Assembly: GCA_024666565.1 (NCBI GenBank)
Contig: CP088295.1
Coordinates: 682,001-746,000, forward strand
DNA: 64,000 bases
Direction: 5' to 3'
Origin: Svornostia abyssi
GTDB lineage: Bacteria > Actinomycetota > Thermoleophilia > Solirubrobacterales > Solirubrobacteraceae
Shown: positions 55,090 through 62,689 of the stretch, piece by piece
Layout of the letters: each line of letters begins with the position of its first letter
Position numbering within the stretch: the first letter of the stretch is position 1
Translations under genes and position numbers: made by a program
Notes under the pieces: generated by a model
Told to the model about the DNA's origin: nothing
What the model saw: only the letters and a program-made list of their open reading frames with translations
The model's database searches: none

Positions 55090-56745
55090 TCAGGCTGCGG
55101 TGTGCAGCCGGCAGAAGCACGACGCCTTGATCGGGATGTCGGCGCGCGCGGTGGCGAGGTCGAGCTGCTGCTTGACCACCGCAGCCTCCTCACCGCGGCC
55201 CAGGCGCCCGAGACACTCGTGGTAGCCGTGCAGGCTCCACACGTTGTTTGGGTGCTGACGGGGACGACCGAGGGTGGCATCCACCCCGAGGTCGGCGGCG
55301 TAGACCGCGGCGGCCTCCTCGACGTGGCCCTGCTCCAGCAGCAGCGCGCCGTACGCATGGCGGGTCGGCTGCATCCAGCCCCAGGGCTCGTCGTAGGGCA
55401 GGGTGTCGTCGAGGTCGATGGCGCGACGCAGGTCGGCGAACGCGGTGTCGTAGTCGCCGCGCCGGTACGCGACCTCGCCGTCGAGCATCGCGCCCGCGAT
55501 GGCGAGGATGTCCAGGCACGTGTTGTTGAAGAGGTAGCGCGACTCGGGGACGCGCGCGACCGCCGCACGGAACAGCTCGCGTTCGGCCTCCGCCTCGGCG
55601 ACGCGTTCTGACGCCGCGTGGGCCACGCCCCGGGCGTAGTGGGTCATCGCGGTCGTCGTCGCCCACAGCTCCCGGTCGTGCGGCAACGGCGTCGCAATCA
55701 GCTCGTCCCAGCGGCCGAAGCGCACAAGCACGTGCAGGCGCATCGGCGCGAAGCCCTCGAGCCAGTCGGCCATGGGCATGGTCTCGATCCGCAGGAGCTC
55801 CTCGGTGACCAGTCCCTCCAGCGCGGTCGCGGCCTCGAGCGCGACGCCGAGCTGGGCGCTGAACATCGCGCCGTAGATCCGGAAGTGGTGGTCGTGCGCG
55901 CGGTAGAGCGAGTAGAAGTTCAGCGGGCCTTCGCGCTCGGCGTAGCGATCGTCGGCCGCGATCGCCTCGGTGTTCCAGCGGATGACCTGCTCGTAGTCAC
56001 CGACCAGCACGTCGATGTGGGTGGGCATGTGGAGCAGGTGACCCCCGTCGGGGACGAGACCGCGCAGCGCGTCGGCCGCCGGCAGGGCGGCCTCGGGCGT
56101 CGGGGACATCTCCATGAGGTGGACGTACAGATGCAGCAGGCCGGGGTGCTCCATCGCGCCCGGGCGCTCGAGTGCGGCGTCCAGCAGCGCCTTGATCTCC
56201 AGCGTCCGCGCCCCCTCGGCCGGCTGACCGGTGGCGACGTCCCACAACTGCCACGCCGACAGGGTCATGAGCGCGTCGGCATAGATCGCGAGCACGTCCA
56301 GGTCGTCGGGGTGCGCTGCGTGGACCTGCGCCATCGCGTCGGCGTACGCGAGCTTCCAGGGGACGAAGTCGTCCACCGGGTCGGCGGCCGGGAACCGCGC
56401 GCACAGCGCCTCGACGAGATCCCGCTCGACCGGTGAAGCGTTCGCGGCGAGGTCGCGCGCGGTCATGACCTCCTGGTGGGCGCGCCGCAGGGACGTGCGC
56501 AGGTCCTCGTCCGGGAACACCTCCCAGTCCTTGTTGTAGTTCGGCCCCACCGCGTAGGCGATGCCCCAGTGCGCGAGCGCGAAGCCGGGGTCGTCGGCCG
56601 CAGCGCGCTCGAAGCAGCGGATCGCTTCCTCGTGGTTGAAGGCGTAGCACCAGACCAAGCCGCGGTCGAACCACGCCTGCGCAGCCGGTGACGTCGTCGA
56701 CGTCGTACGCGTGTGCGAGCCGAGGTCGTACGGATAGGTCGACAC
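55090..56745 (-). CDS. Tetratricopeptide-repeat protein, function unknown
   Basis: A 551-residue all-helical protein with TPR-like units, for example HEEAIRCFERAAADDPGFAL near the N terminus and repeated Ala/Leu-rich helix pairs (GHVEEAAAVYAADLGVDATL) near the end. The segment HWGIAYAVGPNYNKDW and the H-x-P motif in LLHMPTHIDVLVGDYEQV are well-formed and look conserved. No catalytic family was recognised. The GTG at 56745 is preferred because TAGCGT lies 8 nt upstream. It is convergent with the OtsA-like gene, only 9 bp away. Confidence 0.72.
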   Translation of the reverse strand: MSTYPYDLGSHTRTTSTTSPAAQAWFDRGLVWCYAFNHEEAIRCFERAAADDPGFALAHWGIAYAVGPNYNKDWEVFPDEDLRTSLRRAHQEVMTARDLAANASPVERDLVEALCARFPAADPVDDFVPWKLAYADAMAQVHAAHPDDLDVLAIYADALMTLSAWQLWDVATGQPAEGARTLEIKALLDAALERPGAMEHPGLLHLYVHLMEMSPTPEAALPAADALRGLVPDGGHLLHMPTHIDVLVGDYEQVIRWNTEAIAADDRYAEREGPLNFYSLYRAHDHHFRIYGAMFSAQLGVALEAATALEGLVTEELLRIETMPMADWLEGFAPMRLHVLVRFGRWDELIATPLPHDRELWATTTAMTHYARGVAHAASERVAEAEAERELFRAAVARVPESRYLFNNTCLDILAIAGAMLDGEVAYRRGDYDTAFADLRRAIDLDDTLPYDEPWGWMQPTRHAYGALLLEQGHVEEAAAVYAADLGVDATLGRPRQHPNNVWSLHGYHECLGRLGRGEEAAVVKQQLDLATARADIPIKASCFCRLHTAA

Positions 56746-56753
56746 GGAGCACA

Positions 56754-56759
56754 ACGCTA
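56754..56759 (-). promoter_or_regulatory. -10 box TAGCGT, leaderless TPR gene
   Basis: Ends 8 nt before GTG 56745 on the minus strand; an in-frame TTG at 56754 would overlap the box and is therefore less likely to be used. Confidence 0.45.
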
Positions 56760-56795
56760 ACCCCCGCTTGGGGCGGACTCAACATGCCCAACGGG

Positions 56796-57215
56796 TCAGA
56801 AGCCGAACTCGCCGCCGCCGCCGGACGGGGCGGGGCGTGGGGTCGGTGCTGGTGGCGCCACAGGGGCTGGGGCTGGGGCGGCCGGAGTCGGGGCCGGGGC
56901 CGCTGGTGGCGACGTGGTCCTGGGCGCCTTGGCGCGACGGCGCTTCGCGGCCCTGCGGCGCGGTGCCGTGCTGCGTTCGGGGGCACGCTCGGCGCGTTCG
57001 GGCTCGGGTTCGACGGCCGGTTCGGGTTCCGGGGACGGCTCGCGGACGGGAGCCGGCGCCGCGACGACAGGCTCCGCAGCCGTCGGCGGGAGCTCCGGCT
57101 CAGCGCCGCGCAGGCGCGGCCACGCCCCGATGATCGCCGCGAGCGCGACGAGTGCGAGGACGCGCGCGACGTTGCCCCAGCGCACGCGGGCGAGCAGATT
57201 CGACGGGTGGTCCAC
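56796..57215 (-). CDS. Small membrane-anchored Pro/Ala-rich protein
   Basis: A 139-residue protein. After a short basic start comes one membrane helix (VARVLALVALAAIIGAW, about 16-32), then a long disordered tail with Pro-Glu repeats (EPSPEPEPAVEPEPERAER), a basic patch RRRAAKRRRAKAPR, Pro/Ala repeats and a terminal GGGGEFGF. The tail looks like a wall-spanning or scaffold region. The family is not recognised. The GTG start is weakly supported. It is divergent from rpsF, 60 bp away. Confidence 0.55.
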   Translation of the reverse strand: MDHPSNLLARVRWGNVARVLALVALAAIIGAWPRLRGAEPELPPTAAEPVVAAPAPVREPSPEPEPAVEPEPERAERAPERSTAPRRRAAKRRRAKAPRTTSPPAAPAPTPAAPAPAPVAPPAPTPRPAPSGGGGEFGF

Positions 57216-57258
57216 GTCCCTTCTAGGCCCCGGCCGCCGAAGTTCGCCCCCTTGCCGC

Positions 57259-57264
57259 TATCCT
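57259..57264 (+). promoter_or_regulatory. -10 box TATCCT, leaderless rpsF
   Basis: Ends 11 nt before the rpsF ATG. Confidence 0.5.
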
Positions 57265-57275
57265 CTTCGACCCGC

Positions 57276-57671
57276 ATGGCTCTTCCGCCCCCCATCTACG
57301 ACCTCACCGTGCTGCTCGACCCCTCATTCGAGGAGGAGACGCGCACCAAGATCCTGGCCGACGCCGAGGAGCTCATCGCTGAGCAAGGCGAAATCGTCGG
57401 CGCGCAGGACTGGGGCACGCGCAAGCTCGCGTACGAGATCGAGAAGAAGCCGGAGGCCGACTATCACCTCATCCAGTTCCAGGGTGGCGCCGAGCTCATC
57501 AACGAGCTCGACCGCACGCTCCGGATCACCGACGGGGTCGTCCGCCACCGGATCATCAAGCTGCGCCCCGGCACCACCCCGGTCAAGCACGACGACCCGT
57601 TCCCGGCTGCAGAGCCGATGAGCGTGGGCGCGGGCGACGACCGGGATCGTGACCGCGACCGCGACCGGTAG
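57276..57671 (+). CDS. rpsF: 30S ribosomal protein S6
   Basis: A 131-residue S6 with the ferredoxin-like fold: YDLTVLLDPSFEEETRTKIL, IVGAQDWGTRKLAYEIEKK (the S6 signature), and DRTLRITDGVVRHRIIKL. The family core is about 95 residues; the extra C-terminal tail is acidic then ends in repeated Arg-Asp ([11 protein letters not shown]). S6 binds S18 on the 30S platform, and S18 here carries a matching tail. The gene heads the conserved rpsF-ssb-rpsR-rplI-dnaB block. Confidence 0.95.
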   Translation: MALPPPIYDLTVLLDPSFEEETRTKILADAEELIAEQGEIVGAQDWGTRKLAYEIEKKPEADYHLIQFQGGAELINELDRTLRITDGVVRHRIIKLRPGTTPVKHDDPFPAAEPMSVGAGDDRDRDRDRDR

Positions 57672-57681
57672 CGCGGCCGAT

Positions 57682-57701
57682 TCGGCGCGGACCCGCGCCG
57701 A
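57682..57701 (+). terminator. Hairpin between rpsF and ssb
   Basis: An 8-bp stem TCGGCGCG/CGCGCCGA with a 4-nt loop, 10 bp after the rpsF stop. It may attenuate or separate rpsF from ssb, or mark an autoregulatory leader; no T run follows. Confidence 0.45.
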
Positions 57702-57830
57702 TCACCGCCGTCTCTCGCGCAGCTTTGTGACAACTCCCCGCAGAGAGCGGGATATCCGTGGTTGCCGTCCCTGCGCGGCGCTACGCTCGGCCGAGAGCTG
57801 AATCGTTCGCCACCGAAAGGGAGTCCGCAG

Positions 57831-58345
57831 ATGGCGGCCACCAACATCAACCGGGTGATCATCACCGGCAACCTGACCGCCGACCCGGACCTCAGGTCAC
57901 TGCCCAGCGGCACCGCGGTGTGCAAGCTGCGCCTCGCCGTCAACACCCGCCGCAAGGACGGCGCGTCCGGCGAGTGGGTCGACAAGCCCAACTACTTCGA
58001 CGTCACGGTCTGGGGCAAGCAGGGCGAGATCGCCGCCCAGTACCTGTCCAAGGGCCGCCCCGTCGCCATCGACGGCCGCCTGGAGTGGCGCGAGTGGCAG
58101 GACCAGCAGGGCAACAAGCGTCAGTCGGTCGAGATCGTTGCGGACTCCGTCCAGTTCCTCGGCGGCCCGCGCGACGACGCCGGCGGCGGCATGGGCAACG
58201 GCGGCTACGGCGGCGAGCAGCAGTCCAGCAACCGCTTCGCCCCCCGTCGGATCTGCCGCAGCACGACCAGAGCGACTTCGCTCCGCAGCCCTCCCCCGCG
58301 CCGGTCGGCGGCGGCAGCGCGGCGGACGACGACATTCCGTTCTAG
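57831..58345 (+). CDS. ssb: Single-stranded DNA-binding protein (one frameshift)
   Basis: Repaired, this is about 171 residues. The OB fold has NRVIITGNLTADPDLRSLPS and YLSKGRPVAIDGRLEWREWQ, a disordered Gly/Gln-rich linker follows, and the protein ends in the acidic tip DDDIPF that recruits repair and replication partners. The slip is in a C run at 58240-58245; one more C joins NRFAP to PSDLPQHDQ. Without repair the DDDIPF tip is lost, which argues for a sequencing error. The ATG at 57831 follows AAAGGGAG. The gene lies between rpsF and rpsR as in many bacteria. Confidence 0.93.
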
Positions 58346-58376
58346 GTCGTCCCGCCGACCATCAGGTCGTGCCCTC

Positions 58377-58399
58377 GGGCCTCCGCTGTGCGGGGGCCC
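58377..58399 (+). terminator. Hairpin after ssb
   Basis: A 10-bp stem GGGCCTCCGC/GCGGGGGCCC (one T-G pair) with a TGT loop, 32 bp past the ssb stop, followed by GTTGTCGTT. A good terminator candidate that would split the rpsF-ssb unit from rpsR-rplI. Confidence 0.6.
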
Positions 58400-58431
58400 G
58401 TTGTCGTTCAGCGGCGGTAGCGTCCGCGTCG

Positions 58432-59007
58432 GTGCTCTTCGCCAAGCGCTTCTGGCCGGGCCTGCAGGACGGGTCGATCACCCTGACGTTCCGGACGTGG
58501 GACCGCCCGCGGGTGGTTGCCCGACGGCGGTACCGGACGCGCGCCGGGGTGCTGGAGGTCGACGCGATCGAGCGGGTGCGGACGGCGGCGATTCCCGACG
58601 CCGAGATCACTCGCGCCGGCTATCCGGACCGCGCGGCGCTTGAGCGCGCGCTGCGGGGAGCAGACGAGGTGTGGCGGATCGCGTTCCACCACGCCGGGGA
58701 GGATCCGCGGATCGCGCTGCGCGCCGCGGTGCCCGGCGACGAGGAGATCGCCGCGCTCATCGCGACCCTCGACGGCATCGATGCCCGCGCGAAGGCTGGC
58801 CCGTGGACCGCCGTGACCCTGGAGGCGATCGCCGCGCGGCCGGGCGTGCTCGCCGCGGACATCGCCGCCTCCCTGGGCCGCGAGAAGCTCCCGTTCAAGC
58901 GCGACGTACGCCGGCTGAAGGAACTGGGACTGACCGAAAGCCTGCCCGTCGGGTACCGTCTCTCCCCGCGTGGGGAAGCCGTCCTGGCTGCCCGCGCGCG
59001 ACCGTGA
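58432..59007 (+). CDS. ASCH-like domain and winged-helix protein
   Basis: A 191-residue protein. The first 100 residues start LFAKRFWPGLQDGSITLTFR and contain an RPRVVARRRYRTRAGVLEVD strand set like the ASCH (PUA-like) fold, which binds RNA. The last 70 residues form a winged-helix-like region (VLAADIAASLGREKLPFKRD, then VRRLKELGLTESLPVGYRLS). Function unknown; a nucleic-acid-binding role is inferred. It is an insertion between ssb and rpsR relative to the usual order. The GTG start is provisional. Confidence 0.6.
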   Translation: MLFAKRFWPGLQDGSITLTFRTWDRPRVVARRRYRTRAGVLEVDAIERVRTAAIPDAEITRAGYPDRAALERALRGADEVWRIAFHHAGEDPRIALRAAVPGDEEIAALIATLDGIDARAKAGPWTAVTLEAIAARPGVLAADIAASLGREKLPFKRDVRRLKELGLTESLPVGYRLSPRGEAVLAARARP

Positions 59008-59042
59008 GGCAGGCGGCTGAGCCCCGATCACCCCGGGGCGGC

Positions 59043-59048
59043 TACACT
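59043..59048 (+). promoter_or_regulatory. -10 box TACACT ahead of rpsR
   Basis: TANNNT box 67 nt before the rpsR start, giving a true 5' leader with a GAGG ribosome site (59103-59106). It makes rpsR-rplI a separate transcription unit. Confidence 0.45.
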
Positions 59049-59115
59049 GCTCCGTCCGCGCGCTGTGCATACGCGCGCCTGTTTTCAAGCTTCCTTTCGA
59101 ACGAGGGTTCTTTCC

Positions 59116-59442
59116 GTGGCCAAGCAGCGCAGCCGCAAGCCAGCGCGGCGTCGTGACAAGAAGGGCGGACCGGGTTCCGGCCGCCGTAAGCCTTGCCTGC
59201 ACTGCAAGGACAAGATCCAGGACGTCGACTACCGCGACACGGCGACCCTCCGGAAGTTCATCTCGGAGAAGGGCAAGATCCGCTCGCGCCGCATCACGGG
59301 CGCCTGCCGCCGCCACCAGAGCCAGATCGCGACCGCCGTCAAGCGGGCCCGCGAGCTGTCGCTGCTGCCCTACGTCAACGAGTCCGCTCGCGAGGACGGC
59401 CCCCGTGGCCGTGGCCGCGACCGCGACCGCGATCGGGACTAG
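59116..59442 (+). CDS. rpsR: 30S ribosomal protein S18
   Basis: A 108-residue S18. The core has [20 protein letters not shown], then [20 protein letters not shown] and [20 protein letters not shown], the standard rRNA-binding signature. Three core Cys remain (CLHC and GAC), the Zn-type (C+) form. The C terminus adds a disordered tail ending [11 protein letters not shown]. The GTG at 59116 gives the expected VAKQRSRK start. An in-frame ATG 51 bp upstream would add non-conserved residues. rplI follows 5 bp later. Confidence 0.95.
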   Translation: MAKQRSRKPARRRDKKGGPGSGRRKPCLHCKDKIQDVDYRDTATLRKFISEKGKIRSRRITGACRRHQSQIATAVKRARELSLLPYVNESAREDGPRGRGRDRDRDRD

Positions 59443-59447
59443 CCGCG

Positions 59448-59901
59448 ATGCCTGAGGCCATCCTGCTCCAGGACGTGGAGTCGCTCGGCGAGAAGGGCGC
59501 AGTCGTCGACGTCTCCAAGGGCTACCTCCGCAACTTCCTCATCCCGCGCAAGCTGGCTCAGCCCGGCGACGAAGGGCGCGCTGCTCGAGGCGCAGACGCG
59601 TATCGAGCGCGCCGAGCGTGAGGCCCGCGAGTTCGTCGCGAAGGCGCAGGAGAACGCGAACCTGCTGAACAAGACGGTGCTGACCATCGAGCAGCAGGCC
59701 GGCGACGACGGCCGCCTCTTCGGCTCGGTCACCAACCAGGACATCGCCGACGCGATCAAGGCCGCCCGCGGCATCACGATCGACAAGCGCAAGGTCCACC
59801 TCGAGGACCCGATCAAGAACGTCGGGACCCACATGGTCGAGGTCGAGGTCGCCGATGGCGTGACCGCGTCCGTCAAGACCATGGTCGTCGAGCTCACGTA
59901 G
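59448..59901 (+). CDS. rplI: 50S ribosomal protein L9 (one frameshift)
   Basis: Repaired, this is about 150 residues. The N-terminal domain has MPEAILLQDVESLGEKGAVV, then DVSKGYLRNFLIPRKLA (the L9 signature), a long connecting helix (TRIEREAREFVAKAQENANL-like) and a C-terminal domain with DDGRLFGSVTNQDIADAIKA. The slip is GCCCGGC at 59561-59567, where GCCGGC joins LAQP to ATKGALLEAQT. A disrupted L9 is viable in some bacteria, but the identical error type elsewhere makes an artefact more likely. Confidence 0.93.
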
Positions 59902-59927
59902 CTCGGCTCTTCGCCTGCAACGCACGT

Positions 59928-59947
59928 CCCGCGCCGTCCGGCGCGGG
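59928..59947 (+). terminator. Hairpin CCCGCGCC-GTCC-GGCGCGGG after rplI
   Basis: A perfect 8-bp GC stem with a 4-nt loop, 26 bp past the rplI stop and before the dnaB promoter. It probably ends the rpsR-rplI transcript. Confidence 0.6.
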
Positions 59948-60043
59948 CGTGACTCTGGACGTATGCGTGACGAGTTTGCGCAGGCGTCCGGAATTCATGC
60001 CGTTTTTGCGGAGTCCTTCGCATCCCCGAGGGACCCAGCTGAC

Positions 60044-60049
60044 TACGCT
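60044..60049 (+). promoter_or_regulatory. -10 box TACGCT, leaderless dnaB
   Basis: Ends 12 nt before GTG 60062 and supports that start over the ATG at 59963. Confidence 0.45.
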
Positions 60050-60061
60050 CGATCCTCCTCT

Positions 60062-61962
60062 GTGAGCACGTACGAGTACCCGCCCTCCGACGCCCCGCCC
60101 GTCGCGCCTCCGGCCCACACGCCGCCGCACTCGATCGAGGCCGAGCAGGCCGTTCTCGGCACGCTCCTGATCAGCGAGCGGCCGATGTACGCGCTCGTCA
60201 TCGAGGAGGGCCTCAACCCCGAGGACTTCTTCCGCCCGCGCCACCAGGCGATCTTCGGCGCCATGCTCGCGCTGTACGAGCAGAGCGAGCCGATCGACCG
60301 CCTCACGGTCATCGAGCACCTCAAGGCGAAGAACCTGCTCGAGCAGGCCGGCGGCGAGGCGGCGCTCGACGAGCTCTCCGGCCCGGTGCCCCAGGCGGCC
60401 AACGTCCGCCAGTACGCCCGGATCGTGCGCGAGAACGCGCTCCTGCGCCGCCTGCTGAGCACGACGTCCGAGATCCAGCTCGCCGTCACGTCCCGTCAGA
60501 GCGACGCGCGCTCGCTCGTCGAGACCGCCGAGCGGATGATGCTCGAGGTCGCGCACGACGACCGGCAGAAAGAGTTCCGGAACATCGGGGAGATCCTCGA
60601 TGAGGAGACGACCAAGCTCCACGAGCTCTCGCTGAGCGACACGCAGCTGACGGGCACGCCGTCGGGGTACACCGACCTCGACGCCATCACCGGCGGGTTC
60701 CAACCGGGGAACCTCATCATCCTGGCGGCACGCCCGTCGATGGGGAAGTGCCTCGTGGGATCGACCCTGATCTACGACCCGATGTCCGGGGCGTCGCGCC
60801 GCCTCGACGACCTAGTTGCGGCCGTCCGCGATGGAGCTGACGCGTGGGTGTCGTCGCTCGGCCCGGACCTGCGGATGCACCCTGCACGCGTCGCGGGAGC
60901 CATGGCAAGCGGCCGGAAGCCGGTATTTCGCGTCACGACGACCCTCGGTCGATCGGTCGTCGCCAGCGCCAACCACCCGATTCTGACCCTGCAGGGGTGG
61001 ACGCCCGTGGAGTCTCTCGTCGCCGGTAGTCGGGTGGCCGTACCCGTGACGGCGCCCGCACGTCCGCTGGCTGTCGCCCAGGGCGGGGGTTCGGGGCCCA
61101 GCGCTCCAGATCGGAGCGATCTACGCCACACCCCCTGCTGGGAGTCGGGTGGGACGAGATCGTGTCCATCGAGCCCGCCGGCGAGGAGGAGACCTACGAC
61201 CTCGACGTTCCGGGTTTCCGCAACTTCGTCGCTGACGACATCGTCGTCCACAACAGCGCGTTCGTCACCAACATCGCCGAGAACGTCGCGATCCAGACGA
61301 ACCGCGCTGTCGCCCTGTTCAGCCTCGAGATGGGCGAATCAGAGCTCGCGCAGCGCTTCCTGGCGTCCCAGGCCAAGATCAAGGGCGAAGAGCTGCGCCG
61401 CGGCCGCGTCGCCGAGCACCGCTGGCCCAAGATCCTCGAAGCGTCGAACAAGCTCGCCCAGTCGCCGCTGTTCGTCGACGACTCGTCCGACGTCTCGATG
61501 CTCGACATCCGCGCGAAGTCGCGGCGGCTGCACCAGCAGCACGGCCTGGGCCTGATCATCATCGACTACCTCCAGCTGCTGCGGGCCGATGCGCGGATCG
61601 AGTCGCGTGTCCAGCAGGTCGGTGAGATGTCGCGTGGCCTGAAGATCCTCGCCCGCGAGCTCGCGGTGCCGGTGATCGCGCTCTCGCAGCTGTCGCGTGC
61701 GGTCGAGTCGCGCACCGACAAGAAGCCCATGCTCTCCGATCTACGCGAATCTGGTAATATTGAACAGGACGCAGATCTCGTGATGTTCCTCTACCGCGAG
61801 GAGTACTACGACAAGGAAACCGAGCGCCAGGGTCTCGCCGACGTCATCATCGCCAAGCACCGCAACGGCGGCCTCGGCGAGGTCGAGCTCGTCTTCGCCA
61901 ACGAGTACCCGAAGTTCCTCAACCGCGCCGGCGACCGGCACGCTGGAGGCCCGCCCGCCTGA
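60062..61962 (+). CDS. dnaB: Replicative DNA helicase DnaB containing a mini-intein (frameshift within the intein)
   Basis: The N-terminal domain starts PPHSIEAEQAVLGTLLISER. The RecA-like domain has GFQPGNLIILAARPSMGK, which is interrupted by an intein at 60749-61254. The extein resumes SAFVTNIAENVAIQTNRAVA and continues with FSLEMGESELAQRF, IIDYLQLLR and SDLRESGNIEQDADLVMFLY. Without the intein the protein is about 464 residues, normal for DnaB. It unwinds DNA ahead of the replisome as a hexamer. One C is missing in the intein near 61131-61135. The GTG at 60062 is the chosen start. The stop overlaps the next ATG by one base. Confidence 0.94.
60749..61254 (+). other. DnaB mini-intein inserted in the Walker A motif
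   Basis: It starts with Cys1 (CLVGSTLIYDP) directly after the Walker A Lys and ends VADDIVVHN before Ser of the extein. Block B is SANHPILTLQGW, block F is GWDEIVSIEPAGEEETYDLD and block G is FVADDIVVHN. With one C added to the run at 61131-61135 it is 507 bp (169 residues), too small for a homing endonuclease, so it is a splicing-only mini-intein. DnaB is inactive until it is removed. Confidence 0.88.
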
Positions 61963-62684
61963 TGGCCCGCGACGCCTGCCCCTTCGGCCTCTGCGACGGC
62001 AGCGGCTTCATCATCGGCGACGACCTCACGGCCGCCGACTGCCAGTGCCGCGCCCAGCGGGTCGCGCGCGCCCGGTCGCGCAGCCTGTCGGCGGTCATCC
62101 CGCGCAAGTACCGGCACGTCGCGTTCGAGCGGCCGCCGATCAGCGACCTGCCCGAACCGATCGTCCGCCAGGTGCGCGGCTACGTGCGCAAGATCGACGA
62201 GCACCTGCAGGCCGGCGAGGGCCTGTGGCTGTTCGGCGACGTCGGGACCGGCAAGACCTCGCTGGCCATGCTCGTCAGCCAGCACGCCATCGACGCGGGC
62301 CACAGCGTGGCGATCTACTCGCTGCCGCGGCTGCTCGCCGAGATCCGTGACACGTACGAGGACGACGCCGAGCACAGCTACGTCCAGCTGCTCGACCGGC
62401 TCGCCTCCGTCGACCTGCTGCACATCGACGACGTGGGCGCCGAGCGCACCAGCCCGTGGGTGCTCGAGCAGCTCTACGCGATCGTGAACGCCCGGTACGA
62501 GGAGGAGCGCGCCGTGCTCATCACGACGAATCTCGAGCGTGACGCCCTGGCCGAACAGATCACGGAACGGACCGTCTCGCGGCTCGAGGAGATGTGCGAG
62601 ATCCTGCCGCTGTTCGGCGAGGACCGGCGTCGCCAGCGCTTCGAAGCACCGGCCGAGATCAAGGTTCAGGCCACTAGGGCCTAG
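61962..62684 (+). CDS. DnaC/DnaI-like helicase loader ATPase
   Basis: A 240-residue AAA+ protein. The N-terminal segment has a Cys-rich motif (CPFGLCDGSGF then ADCQCR) that may bind zinc, followed by Walker A GDVGTGKT (92-99), Walker B LLHIDDVG and a sensor-1 LITTNLERDALAEQ. It resembles DnaI/DnaC or IstB-type loaders. Its position directly behind dnaB, with an overlapping start (TGATG), suggests it loads or remodels the helicase. That is unusual for actinobacteria, most of which use DciA. The stop TAG is part of the next gene's -10 box. Confidence 0.83.
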   Translation: MARDACPFGLCDGSGFIIGDDLTAADCQCRAQRVARARSRSLSAVIPRKYRHVAFERPPISDLPEPIVRQVRGYVRKIDEHLQAGEGLWLFGDVGTGKTSLAMLVSQHAIDAGHSVAIYSLPRLLAEIRDTYEDDAEHSYVQLLDRLASVDLLHIDDVGAERTSPWVLEQLYAIVNARYEEERAVLITTNLERDALAEQITERTVSRLEEMCEILPLFGEDRRRQRFEAPAEIKVQATRA

Positions 62685-62687
62685 ACT
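62682..62687 (+). promoter_or_regulatory. -10 box TAGACT, leaderless purA
   Basis: Overlaps the stop codon of the loader gene and ends 11 nt before the purA ATG. Confidence 0.5.
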
Positions 62688-62689
62688 GA

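Noticed and set aside
59963..60061. ATG at 59963 as the dnaB start
   Set aside because: The added 33 residues are lower in G+C, do not resemble DnaB and overlap a likely -10 box; GTG 60062 fits better.
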